64,000 nucleotides of DNA from Brachypterus glaber (GCA_958510825.1 OY294050.1:8657340-8721339); one strand, 5' to 3'. Shown: positions 23,777-35,079, counted from the first letter of the stretch. The notes: generated by a model from the sequence alone, not told the origin. Numbers and translations: made by a program.

Positions 23777-26700
23777 CTAAATATAATGAATAATATAGGA
23801 GGGATAAAACATATTGTCATCAAATTTTATGTAAGCTTTCTCAAGTTCTCTTGTTGCCGTGTCAAATCCTTCAGGAGGCACATCCATAAATGTATGACCC
23901 ATAACACTATTTTTTACCAAAACATTGACCACAAACATTACTTTTTGGCAAAATTTTCTGGCAAACATTGCTGCGAAACCATTTCTAGGTGAGAAAGACA
24001 CACCTTTGCCATACCTGTGTCCCCTGGAGGTGCCAAAAAGTCGCCAGTTGAAATTGTTTCGGCATATAGAGTCGACGTTGCTGAAGCTTGTTGCGTGGAA
24101 GACTTCTAATTCGTCGGGATATACTCCATAACATTTCTGAAATACATAATTTAATTCTAGTGTTTTTAGTCCCAGCTATAGTTCATATATGTTATAAAGT
24201 ACATTCAAACTAAACTAATTAAAAATCGCCAGGTCCTGTATCGGGTTCCTTTGGGTGCTAGAAGCTCTTAAAAGGTGGTGAAATGGGGTCCCCGTAAAAT
24301 ATATTTTTAACTTACCGAGACAAACATTATATTTATTACATTTAGATTAGTCTATTTTCAGTTTTACACAATTATTCAGTAGGTTAAGGGATAAAAAAGG
24401 ATTTAAAAAGTTTATTTGACATACGTCAACACTAAAAAGAATTTTCATTTGATCGAAAATATAATTTCATAAATTCTCATTTCTTTAAAAAATTAAGTAT
24501 CACATATGTCAAAGGAACTTTTTAAGGGCCACTTGCACCAACTTTTGGTAGGGGATTATCTCAGCCAAACCGAGTTTAAGTTAAAAATGCTGCGTTCTGA
24601 TTGGTCGGCCGTCAATTTAATCCAAGTTTAAAGTTAAATCATCATTGGTGCAAGTGGCCCTTAATACTGTACCCCTTGGCTTAGAATAATTGTGTATAAC
24701 TTAGTTAAATAGTTAAACTTGACAAGTTAAAAATAATTTTTTTGGTAGCTCATTTCCCGAGCTTTTGGACCTTCTAGCACCCAAAGGAACCGGATGCGGA
24801 GCCTAGCAATTTAAAAACAGCTTAATTTGAATGTAATTTATACAGCCGGGAGAAAATAATGAAAAAGGCACCAGCTCTCAGACTGTTTGTCAAGTAGTTC
24901 GACTCTTTACAGTCGGGGTCGACGCAGCTGGCCTACTTTTGGTGATTTTGGACCCCCTCCCCCGTATATAAGAAAAAATAATAAAATCGTGAACCCCAAA
25001 TGATAAGACGTAAGATTTTTTTTTCAACCTTTTGTATTTTAGCCACATGAAAAACTAATAAGAAAAAAAACAACAAAAAAATATAAAAATTGAATTTTTT
25101 TAATTGAAATGCTATCTTATGAAATGTAGAAATTTATTCTACATTTAATGAGCAAATTAAAAATATAGCATTCCATTTAAAAAAATTGAGTTTTTTATGT
25201 TTGAAAATCCAAAAGTTTGGAGGGATGGGAGCTCACTGATGCAGGAGTCGCTCCAGTCCGCAGAGGCACGTCAAAATGACGTCAAAATCAAGTGATTACT
25301 GGTCAATAGACGTCAGTCGACCAATGATCGACGACATTTTGACGTCAGTTAATTGACGAATTTCTGACGTCATTTAATCACGTCATATTGCCGACTTTTC
25401 TTGCTGATATAATATATTATACTTTTATTATTTTTATTAAAAAACTATAACAGCAACGAGGTGTATTATGGTATGGTATGTAAAAAAAATCTATCATCAA
25501 AAATAAAATATCGTTTATTGTTTAAGTAACTCCCTTTACTCAAACGCATATGGTACTTACACATTTTTTTATATTTTACGTAGCTACCTAAACTACAATT
25601 TATGTATGCATATTTTTATTTCTTATGTGTCAAAATTAATTAATTTCGACTACGTATAATTTAAATTTCGCGCTCTTATTTTTGGCTGCGCGCGCAGTAC
25701 ACGTCCATGTTGAATCTTGTCAGAAACATGGACGCTAGCTCTACGTGATTGTTTCGAGTTTTTGTTTTATTGTTTTTGGTTTTTCCGAGGATTTTCCTTA
25801 TATTTTCGTAGGTAAGTACCTAGAATAACTATGACTATGATATTTGGGGACACCCTAAATATTGAAATAACTTATAACATTATTTTTTTATTGTAATTGT
25901 AATGGTTTATTGTCGTTCATATTTTTATGGGTATTTTACACTATATTAATTTAATTAGACAGTTATAACATAATATTTTTTTTATTATTTTAGGTTAAAG
26001 GATATCTATAAAGAAGTGCGAAAATTAAGCGAGGAGGTAAAAGAAGTAAAAGCCATTTTAAAATAATCAAGAAGTTTGGTTACTGCTTCCATACCAAGTG
26101 ATATCTCTGTAGAATTTATATTTTGTTTACATCTATATAAGATCATGTAACATTGTTATCATAGTGTGGTCAATATATACACTTACACAATAATATTCAG
26201 TGGTTTTCTGGGTAAATAAAAAATATTTTAAGACGTGAAATTCACGTCTTAATAATGACGTAAAAATGACGTCAGATATATCACGTCATCGGTCTGTGAC
26301 ATTAGGAGGTCATTTTCACGTCATATTGTCGTTATATAGTCACGTCATATATGGAGATAAGTCACCAGATTATGACGTCATTTTGACGAGGTTCTGCGGA
26401 CTGGGGCATCTGCCTTGAATTGGCGGGTAGTACTGTAGTAATTTTTGCGAGTCCCCGGTAAATGAATACCTCGATCCGACTCTGATCATCCAAAGCTTGG
26501 ATTCCGAACTTTATTAATAACCACGGGTCGGATCGAAGTAGCCAATACCGGGGGCATGCAAAAATTAGAATTTAAAAAAACTCTTTTTTCAAGTAAATAG
26601 AAACTTTAAACTATTGTTCACCAAGCGGAATGTCATGTCGACGCTGTTAATACTCAGTGAGTAACTTGGTCATGGTCCATGACTCGTGGAGAAGGACTTA

Positions 26701-28436
26701 TTTCTTTTTTTTGAAAATTGTTTCTATTTTCAAAAAACGAATATTTAATACAAAAATATTGTTTTTTTATTAGTTATTCGTTTTTTGGAATGGGAACAAT
26801 TTTCAAAAAAAAAAATAAGTCTTTCTCCATGAGTCATGAACCATGGCTCACTGAGTACTGAGTATTAACAGTGTCGACATGACATTTCGCTTGGTGAACA
26901 ATAGTTTAAAGTGTCTATTTACTTGAAAAAATAGTTTTTTTTTTTAATTCTAATTTTTGCCCTGATAGCCCAAAAGCCTTCTAAGAAGATTCTTAAAATA
27001 AATAGCCGGAAGGACAGCATGTTTCTTAGAAGCATATATATTTTGCTCAGGATATTCTAAGAACGATTAAAGAAATGCAAAGGATACCCTTTTAATCGTG
27101 CTGGTAGTTCCTAAGAAGCTTCTTATAAGCCTCTGTATTAAATAAGAACGTTTTAAGAAGCATGTTAAGAATGTTCTTAGAAATAGGTACATGTACTTTT
27201 AAGAATATTCTTAGCATGCTTCTTAAAATATTCTTATTTGATGCATTTAAGTAATAATATTGAATATTGCGCATGCGCAAGCAAAGTTTCAGATTTCTAC
27301 ATTAATGTAGTTTTTCACTTTCTTTCAAATATATTTTATGATACTCGATCCTTTTCATGGAGTGATATCATAAATTTGGACATGTCGAAAATTTTTACGT
27401 CTTTGTGATAAACCTAATAATTAAAGTATTTAAAAATCCTTAGATATAGCATCCATCTGGTAAGATTCATATGCGATATGCAGTTTTACTGTGAAAGCAA
27501 ACTTTCTACCATACATAAAATTCATGCGCCACACAAAAATCCAATGTTTAGAAAAAGAAATAGCAAATAATTATCATTTCAAAATATAATAATTTTAATT
27601 TTTTGTCTAAAACTATATAAAAATCACTTTATGTCTAAAAATATATCCATTTCTACTACTTAAGGGTAAAACTTGTGTTATTAGCAGTAATTTTAAGAAT
27701 ATTTGTATTTCTAACCTAATAAAATTAAAATAATATAGACGCCATATTATTATTCTAAAAACATTCCCATTAGAATATTTTAAGAATATGTATTTGGGAA
27801 TATTCTTAGCAAAATACTCTAATCATGCTTAGCATGTGCACTACAGCATTATTCTAAAAATATTCCCATTAGAATATTTTAAGAATATGTTTTGGGAATA
27901 TCCTTAGCAAAATACTCTAATCATGCTAAGAATGTTTAGAGTAGAAGCACTTATGCTACTACAGCAGTGCACCTTTTAAGAACATGCTTAGCATGTTTAC
28001 AGCATTATGCTAAGAACCTTTTCAAGGGAACGATTATTAAACCTTCTTAGGATGAAGTGTGTTATCAGGGTGCATGCCCTCGGTAAGTGGCTACTTGTAT
28101 CCGACCCGTGGTAATAATTGAATCTGAATCCTGAAGAATACTCACCCTGAATATAATCTTATTTAATTCGTATAATTCATATAAATATACATTTTCAACT
28201 TTTTGAATTTTTTGTATCATTCCTCCCACAAATCTACTATCAATTTCTATGTATTTATAATTATTTCTGTCTAGATCTATAAGTCTGTATACTTCATGAG
28301 GATCATATTGAAAATCACAATTCAAATTCAATTTCAAACTACTTATTAATAAACTATTCTGTTCGACTTTTTCCTGTTGTTTGTCATGAATATTTAGTTC
28401 GTCTAATAAATCTTCTAAGGCCCTACCGCACTCCAT
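23777..28436 (-). CDS. Short PARP-type ADP-ribosyltransferase, copy B, two exons
   Basis: Exon 1 is 28436-28146 (97 codons from MECGRALEDL), exon 2 is 24136-23777; AGG|GTGAGT and TTTCAG|AAA join in phase 0, giving 216 aa. It is about 60% identical by eye to copy A (17391-19188) in exon 2: EVFHAT with the NAD-site His, SICRNNFNWRLFG, GHRYGKGVSFSP, VMFVVNVLV, MDVPPE, FDTATRE, DNMFYPSYIIHYI. It shares the Ser in place of the usual Tyr of GxYFA and the absence of any extra domain. The same intron position and strand show a tandem duplication. Its 4 kb intron is packed with nested transposons; one ends about 10-20 bp from the splice donor. The third catalytic residue is not resolved by eye. Confidence 0.85.
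24230..24800. repeat. Foldback element hosting a TTAA-type MITE
   Basis: Outer arms: GGTTCCTTTGGGTGCTAGAA (24244-24263) and its mirror TTCTAGCACCCAAAGGAACC near 24772-24791, with further pairing inward (AATTATT...TTAAGGG and complement). The element at 24536-24660 lies in the loop. All in PARP-B intron. Confidence 0.7.
24536..24660. mobile_element. TTAA-flanked MITE (piggyBac-type duplication)
   Basis: GGGCCACTTGCACCAA...TTGGTGCAAGTGGCCC, flanked by TTAA at 24532-24535 and 24661-24664. TTAA duplications are typical of piggyBac, but Kolobok-like elements also use them. Confidence 0.85.
25253..26404. mobile_element. Motif-array element, TGACGTCA word (1152 bp)
   Basis: Left CCAGTCCGCAGAGGCACGTC and, backwards, right CCAGTCCGCAGAACCTCGTC, both then AAAATGACGTCA. 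The first and last ~150 bp contain about a dozen TGACGTCA or half-site words. The interior has GC-richer promoter-like sequence (25670-25810) and a small spliced exon (25994-26066). No clear target duplication. Confidence 0.75.
25994..26066 (+). pseudogene. Exon-like fragment, short coiled coil, inside the TGACGTCA element
   Basis: After a good acceptor (TTATTTTAG) a frame reads LKDIYKEVRKLSEEVKEVKA then ILK and a stop. The heptad spacing suggests a coiled coil. A possible upstream donor (TCGTAG|GTAAGT) lies at about 25811. No longer protein can be joined to it, so it may be a captured host exon or the last exon of a lost transposon gene. Confidence 0.4.
26500..28130. repeat. Large foldback, right arm split by another element
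   Basis: The left arm (about 26500-26740: CCACGGGTCGGATCGAAGTA, GGGGCATGCAAAAATTAGAA, CTTTAAACTATTGTTCACCA) is mirrored at 26780-26959 and again after the insertion at 28071-28128 (TGCATGCCCTCGG...TCCGACCCGTGG). The right arm is therefore cut between 26959 and 28071. Confidence 0.85.
26960..28070. mobile_element. Motif-array element, TTCTTAGAA word (1111 bp)
   Basis: Ends CCCTGATAGCCCAAAAGCCT and (backwards) CCCTGATAACACACTTCATC, each followed by TTCTAAGAAG-type words. Left (26975-27260) and right (27750-28045) arms hold many CTAAGAA, TTCTTAG, AAGAATATT and GCTTAGCATG words. The core 27368-27750 matches 19684-20066. Flanked by TG on both sides. Confidence 0.8.
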
Positions 28437-28620
28437 GATTTAACAACTTTTTCTGATACAAAACTTATAAAAAGTTTTTATTAAACGCATATAGGAACGT
28501 CGAGTTATCGAATCACAGAACTTACATCGAATGCTGAATCAGCATAGCAAATCAACAATGAAAACCTTGCTTGAAATTAAGGGAACCACAGGATCAGTTT
28601 TTACGCAGATAACTTTTTTG

Positions 28621-29755
28621 TGAGTAATAAGGTGTGTCAAAAAATCGCGATTTTCAAAATCAAAAACGCTCTCTGGCTTAAAAGTTGCTCATTAGTAAAA
28701 AACAGTGGCCACTCAAAAATGAGCCAAATCGATAAATGTTTAGAGGTAGCTCAAAGCGCTCAAACTTAAAAAAAAAATCGTTACCTGTTTTTCGGATAAA
28801 AACTGATACCGATAAAAATTGAGGAAATTTTGGAGGGTTTATTTGGTAATATTTAGAAACAATACTAAATGTAAGAACTAAAACAATTATATCCCCCCTC
28901 CCCTTAAGTTAGAACGTGAAGATTTCGCGAAAATTTTATTAAAGTTTTTAAAAGTGCATAAAAAATAGTTTTAAATAAAAAATCTGCAAAATTATATATT
29001 AGTATATAAGCATATATACATGTTAACCTACATGACTATACAGAAAACATAATTTTTTTCCTCGTTGAGTAAAAAAAAATAATTTCGATTAGAAACCGGG
29101 TGAATTTTCTGTTTATGCTTAAAACTTTTTTCGGTGTACTTTTTTTTGATTTTTTGGTAGGAATACTTTTTTATGTAAAAGTACACAAAAAGATTTCTGT
29201 GGTTTAACATCGCAGGTTTAACCGTTTTAAAGATAAATGCATTTAAAAGTAAATTCTTACGCATGAAGAACCAAAAATTAAAAAATATAAAGCAAAAAAC
29301 AAATAGTTTAGTAATGAGTAGTTATTAAACATTAAAAACATAGAAAAAGTTTATATGCACCTTGGTCAAAAAATCATTCCTAAGGAAGTTATGTCATTTT
29401 AAATATGACCATTTTTAATAAATTTTCGCGAAATCTTCAAATAATTGGCGTTTTTTTATGTTCTAACTTAAGGGGAGGAGGAATATATTTTTTTTAGTTT
29501 CCTCACAGTTAGTATTGTTTCTAAATATTACCAAAGAAACCCTCCAACATTTCCTTAATTTTATATACAATCACTTTTTATCCGAAAAACAGATACAGAT
29601 ATTTTTCAAAGCTTGAGTGCTTTGAGCTACCTCTAAACATTAATCGATTTGGCTCATTTTTGATTGGCCACAGTTTTTTACCAAGGAGCAACTTTTGAGC
29701 CAGGGAGCGTTTTCGATTTCGCAAATCGGATTTTTTTGACACACCCTATTACTCA
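28621..29755. repeat. Foldback with ~330 bp arms
   Basis: TGAGTAATAAGGTGTGTCAA at the left and its mirror at the right; inner pairs include CAAATCGATAAATGTTTAGAG / CTCTAAACATTAATCGATTTG and CCCTTAAGTTAGAAC / GTTCTAACTTAAGGG. The loop is AT-rich. Confidence 0.8.
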
Positions 29756-29930
29756 AAAAAACGTTTTTTTATCTTTCTAAAAAAGTGTATCTTTTACGAT
29801 TTTCTTTCAAATGGAAATTGATTTCTTATGTCATCAGGTATGTTTTAGTCCAAAAAATGTAGGGGCCACGAAATATTTATTTAAAATAACCCAGGTGAAC
29901 CGCGATAACTGCACTAGCGTCTACTCGGTC

Positions 29931-30000
29931 TTTCGCGCTGTTGCCAAATTGTGCAATTTAATATATCTTTAATGTGAATATGAATATATCTTTGGTTTTT
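29931..30000. mobile_element. Partial copy of the 20371-20545 MITE
   Basis: CGCTGTTGCCAAATTGTGCA then ATTTAATATATCTTT, identical to the left arm at 20375; only one arm is present. Confidence 0.6.
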
Positions 30001-30679
30001 GGTTGTGTTGGTGTTTTTTGTTTGCATGTACTTTCGGCAGGAATTAGTAATACGTTAAGCGCGTTTAATTTTCTAGCATCAAGTCTTTTAGTATTAGTTA
30101 TTTATTTGTTTATTTGCTATCTTAGATATGCCCCAGAATCGATTTTATATATTTTATAGTGATTGTATGGAAGATGTACAGTAAAATGACGAACATGTGA
30201 TTATATTGGAGTAAGAAGGGAATTTTATGTTTTTTAATCATTTATAATGCTGATAAATTTTGATTTGGAAGCAACTAACACGTGAAGAAGTTTTTATACG
30301 TACAAAAAATTTTATATACTAGCGCATGCGCAAATATAATTACAAATTAAAAAACTGCCTTGGCAACAGCTAATACAACCAACAGTAAACACGAAAAGGA
30401 AAGAAGGAAAAGAAAAAGAAAAGGTCTTACAGAAGACTGGAAATTTTATATAATTAAAACAGGAGTGGGCATGGTAAAAAGCCAGACAAGAACCACTCTT
30501 GGTGAATTGAGTAACTAAGAGGGATCTGGCTAATTATCTCACTGAGAAAAGGCCAAAATAAAGGAAGAAGAAGAACTGCTAGCAGCATGCTTTCTTTTTA
30601 TAACTGAAGTAAAAACTTGTGAAATTAAATTTTCAGCTATTTTCAACTCGTTTTGCTTTCCCATTCTGAAAATTTTCAA

Positions 30680-31290
30680 AATTTCGGAAAGCCTTGTATT
30701 CGGGCAAAAAATTTCAAAATTTTTGTTGTGTATTTTTGAGTTTTATGACGTTTTACATATGTCGATATAAATCAGTTTCAAGCAAAAAAAAATTGTCGGT
30801 CCGTCGATCGGTCTGTCCAGGAAATCTTTTGGGCACGATAACTAAAGAACGCTTTAAGCTAGATACTTGAAATTTGGCATACAGGTATGTTACCAAAAGT
30901 TCTCGCTCGGGGTTGTTTTTGCGTTTTATTACGTTTTATGTCGATATAAATCAATTTCAAGCAAAAAAAATGTCGATCGGTAGGTCGATCGGTGTCAGGG
31001 AAATCTTGTGGGCACGATAACTTAAGAACGTTTTAAGCTAGTGACTTGAAATTTGGCATACAGGTATGTTACCAAAAGTTCTCGCTTGGGATGGGGAAAA
31101 ATACATTTTTTTTAGAAAAAAGCCTTGTATTCGGGCAAAAAATTTTAAAATTTTTGTTTGCGATAATTTAAGTTTTATGACGTTTTACATATGTCGATAT
31201 AAATCAATTCCAAGAAAAAAAAATTGTCGGTCGGTCGATCGGTCTGTCCGGGAAATCAATTTCAAGCAAAAAAAATTTTTCGATCGGTAG
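30680..31290. repeat. Triplicated ~200 bp repeat
   Basis: Three direct copies of a sequence with ATGTCGATATAAATCA, AATTGTCGGTCGGTCGATCG, GGCACGATAACTAAAGAACG and CTTGAAATTTGGCATACAGG (from about 30740, 30935 and 31180; the third is truncated). No coding frame. Confidence 0.75.
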
Positions 31291-31774
31291 CAAATGGGTA
31301 AAAATACATTTTTTTTAGAAAAATTTAAAAATTGCTGTATAGGGGTTTTCGAGGTGCTGAAATTGAATTTGATAATAAAATTTTTCTTCTCCATCCCCAA
31401 GGGGGTGTAACCCCCTCAGAGGGGGTAAATATTTTTAAATTTAAATTAAATTTTTGTGAAAACTGGTATATGAGTTTTTGAGGTTGCTGGAAGTGAATTT
31501 GATAATAATTCCCCCCCCCCCTGAGGGGTGGGGGGTAGTTCTCGTGAAAATTGGTATATTGGGGTTTTTCAGGTTGCTAAAAGTGAATCTGATAATAATA
31601 AAAAAATCTTACTCCACACCCTGAGGGGCAGGAGGTAGTTTTCTTCGGAACCTTTTTCAGTTTTTCTCGATCAGCTCGTTTTTTTGAGATATAGCGCAGT
31701 GTTTTTTTTTGCCTATGGTTGTATTAAAAAATAAAAAAATAGGTTTGATTATGTTTTTTTGATTCTTTATTATT

Positions 31775-32066
31775 GGGGCTCGAAGCCAAAAAAAAAGCGG
31801 ATTTAAAATATATTTATTCCGATTTATTTCGATTTATTCTTTTGTTTTTAATACACTTTAAGGATCGATCCTGGCTGCCAGGACCTGTGCCTGGTTATCC
31901 ATTTTGCCAGGATCTGGTTTGGGGCTCAAAGCCAAAAAAAAAGCGGATTTAAAATATATTTATTCCGATTTATTTCGATTTATTCTTTTGTTTTTAATAC
32001 ACTTTAAGGATCGATCCTGGCTGCCAGGACCTGTGCCTGGTTATCCATTTTGCCAGGATCTGGTTA
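31775..32066. repeat. Two near-identical 146 bp tandem units
   Basis: The unit from GGGGCTCGAAGCC to CAGGATCTGGTT (31775-31920) is repeated immediately at 31921-32066; I see one base change (CGAAGCC / CAAAGCC). The unit itself holds a palindromic CGATCCTGGCTGCCAGGA core. Confidence 0.9.
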
Positions 32067-32394
32067 TACATTGGTTGTAAATTTGTATACCTGTGTTAAA
32101 ATTAAAAAAAAACACAGGTCGTTGTTTTAAAACAAAAAAAAAACTTGTTTTAAAACAAAAAAAAAACAAAACCGTTTTTTATTATTTACATCCCTAGTTT
32201 TTGGTTAAGTTTTACCCCTTTGATTTGACCACTTTTTATCGGAAAATTCAACAACAAACCAGTTAACCAATTTTTCTAAATACTCGTAACCGGTCACAAA
32301 AATCACAAAAAACTTTTTTTTTATTAACCGGTTATGATTAAAAACCGGGTACGAGTTTTCGATCCCCAAGCCTAACCTCACTTATTTTAGCATA

Positions 32395-34566
32395 ATGTCA
32401 GCGATTATTAATCAAATATTTATAAGAAATATTTCTACGACAGCCGTACGAAATGGAAAAAGGAATTTCAAAAAGTTTCCACTTTTTAATAAGCGTGGAT
32501 CCAGACAGTTTAAAGAAGCACAAAGAACAAATCCTGATCCGGAATTATTTCACAGTGAGTATGAACAAAAAATTCAGTAAGGATCAAAATCTGCACTGTG
32601 CAGTATAATACCTACCTAACTACTTATATTGTAGATTACGAATTAAAGGGTAAAAGAAAAATGTTAAAAATAGGCCATTATTGGCCAATCTGTGCCGAGA
32701 TCCATGCAAACATGAAACATGATATAATATTATCAATTTCTATAGATTTAACACGGCGCCGGCCTTTATAATTACAGAAACGTTGTGGAAAACTGTTTTT
32801 TTTTTTCTGTAAAAGATGAAAAACATTGATTTTGAGCTATTGATGCCTGGCGTAAAAAAGTATATTATAGCTATCAATCAAAATTTAATTAATGTTTTAT
32901 TTTACAGACAGAGGTGTAAGGGCTGTAGGCTATAAATTGGATGATAAATTTGTTACGGTGCCAGAAAAAATACCAGAATTAATTGTACCTGATTTAAAAG
33001 ATTTTGAAGTAAGTAGGCCATCTTTATGAAATCTTCCCACAATATTTAACAGTCCTGCTTAACATTTTAAACAATCTTTCACAAACTTTTTGACAATCTT
33101 TGACAATCTTCCACAATCCTTTGATTCTCACAATCTTTGAACACTCTTTTTTCAATAAAAAATATTTTCATTTATTTTTTATTTTTGTTGTAATATTATT
33201 ATTACATAAGAATACAAATCAGCAGCTCTGTTGAGCTTGTGGATGTACAAGATAAAACAAGAAAGTAACGTGGTTTATAGATAAAAATGCAAAGAAAACA
33301 TTATTTTATCTAGAAGTTATTGTTATAATGTTTTAAGTTTATTTAAGCTAGGCATTTCATTAATAAATACGGATTTTGGAATAGAATTCCATGATGTGAT
33401 ACCAGTTCCAAGTAGATAGTTTTAGCCAAAATTACATTTATAGTTTGCCAAATTCAATTTAAATTCATGATCCAGACGAGATAAATAATTAAATGGTGAA
33501 AATCTATTTTTTATTTCAGAAAAGGATGCCTGATCATTATAAGCATTATAAACTATAGTTATTATATAATTTTCACGCCTAGAAACTAAAGAAGGTTATC
33601 CAAGTTTTTTTATTGCATTTGTAGAGCTAAAAGATCTGGAGAAATTTAAATGTACCCATCGGGCAGCTTTTATCTGCACTCCTTCTAGTTCATTAATTAA
33701 TCTAGTTTGCATTGGACTCCAAATTGAAGAACAATACTCCAAGCAAGGTCTAACATATGTTAAATAAGCCATGGAACGAACTTCGGGAGTAGATTTTTTT
33801 AAATTGCGCATAACAAAATTCAATATTTGATAAGAATGAGCAACAGTTTTATTAACCTGAAGTCCCCAATTAAAATTTTTAGAAATATGCATGCCTAAAT
33901 GTATTATAGAATTTGATGCAACAAGAGTCATATTACATAAAGAATAATCAAATATATATCTTTTATTACAGAATGTAATAAATTGATTTTTGCTAGCATT
34001 TAGTTTCATACAATTTTTCAGTACCCAATCTTAAAATTTTCTTAGATTGTTTTGCAATTCATAACAATCATTTAATGTTTTCATTGATCTATAAATAATA
34101 CAGTCATTGGAAAAAACCTGATTTTAGATTTAAGATTAATTAAAATATCATTAATAAATATGATAAATGTCAGTGGACCTATGGCAATACCTTGAGGAAC
34201 ACCTCAAGTAATTAAAATTTAATAGCTTTGCACATATTCAATAACTTTGCACATATATGCCTATGTACTTGAAGAGGTAAAAATAGAAGAAAATAAAATG
34301 AATCGAATAAATCAAAAAGCTAAGGCTAATAATACCCTTTATTTTAGCTAAAACCTTATGTATCATACAGAACACCAGATGTAATACAGTCCGAATTTAC
34401 AGCAGAAGACTTATTTAATGTGGTTTATTCAGAAAAAATAGCAAAAGATTTTAAAGAAAGAAAACTGGATGCTAATGGAAATAGTTTAAACCCTTCACCT
34501 GAAGAACAACTAAGTCCTGAAGAGGCCAGAATAAAAGCTAAACAGACAGGTTCCGATATATTTTAA
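32395..34566 (+). CDS. mRpL41: Mitochondrial large-subunit ribosomal protein L41, three exons
   Basis: Part of the mitochondrial 39S ribosomal subunit. Exons: 32395-32554, 32908-33008, 34348-34566, GT..AG, 480 nt, 159 aa. The N-terminus (MSAIINQIFIRNISTTAVRN) is basic and Ser/Thr-rich, as expected for a mitochondrial presequence, followed by KRGSRQFKEA. The family core VTVPEKIPELIVPDLKDFELK then PYVSYRTPDV spans the exon 2-3 join, as in human MRPL41; DLFNVVYSEKIAKDFK and a short lineage-specific Pro/Glu-rich tail follow. The ATG is preceded by ATTTTAGCATA, a possible splice acceptor, so a further 5' non-coding exon is possible. Intron 2 holds a LINE fragment and a MITE fragment. Confidence 0.93.
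33060..33165 (-). mobile_element. Partial copy of the GATTGT-array hAT-type MITE
   Basis: CTTTCACAAACTTTTTGACA, ATCCTTTGATTCTCACAATC and AACACTCTTTTTTCAATAAA match, in reverse orientation, the left half of the element at 45215-45482. The terminal repeat is eroded (CAATAAAAAA instead of CAATAAATAAA). Confidence 0.7.
33320..34210 (-). pseudogene. Decayed LINE (non-LTR retrotransposon), reverse-transcriptase C-terminal part
   Basis: On the minus strand from 34210: VPQGIAIGPLTFIIFINDIL is the RT motif before the catalytic Asp pair, which is lost to a frameshift. After it, LNASKNQFITFCNK, IIHLGMHISKNFNWGLQV, VRPCLEYCSSIWSP and LEGVQIKAARWVHLNFS are the classic thumb region of CR1/Jockey-like LINEs. 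A continuation (SIPKSVFINEMPSLNKLKTL) reaches about 33330 through several stops. Truncated at the 5' side. It sits antisense inside mRpL41 intron 2 and cannot be functional. Confidence 0.85.
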
Positions 34567-34694
34567 AATTGTTTTATAGTGTTTATGTTAGGTAAATATA
34601 GATTTATTGTTTAAATATTTAGTCGCTATCTTTCAGGGTGATTTATATAGTAAAGTTTTGTAATACCTATACTATACCTAGTATAGACACAATG

Positions 34695-35015
34695 CTTCGG
34701 TGAAATCCCGAAATGATTCGCAAAAATCCTAAAATATTAGATGAAATACCGCAGTCTTAGCCGAAATACCGCAAACTTAGCTTAAATTTTAGCCGAACTC
34801 TGGAAGTCCTACAACCTAAATGGTGTAGATCCCGAAATATTAGTAGATATCCCGAAATCTTAGCCGTATTACCACAGTTATCCAAAATTCCGCAATCCTA
34901 GTCGAAATTTAACAATTGCAGGCTGCGATTGAAGCGATTTCCTTGATTTTTAAATACAGAAATCTTGGCCGAAATCCCGCAATTTTAGCAAAAATCCCGA
35001 AATTTTTGCCGTATT
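34695..35015. repeat. Degenerate ~20 bp tandem array
   Basis: Variants of CCGCAATCTTAGCCGAAAT follow one another about a dozen times (e.g. ACCGCAGTCTTAGCCGAAAT, CCCGAAATCTTAGCCGTAT). It starts about 130 bp after the mRpL41 stop. Confidence 0.65.
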
Positions 35016-35079
35016 CTCACATATTTATAACTAATAACTACCCTGGTGGGTTAGAACAAGTTGACCTAACGTTAGATGA

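Larger units (their letters stand above)
28437..32394. other. Intergenic region between PARP-B and mRpL41
   Basis: No gene seen. It holds a giant foldback (28621-29755), a partial foldback MITE (29931-30000), a triplicated repeat (30680-31290), a G/C-run-rich part around 31390-31640, and a 146 bp tandem duplication (31775-32066). The promoter of mRpL41 must lie at its right end. Confidence 0.6.
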
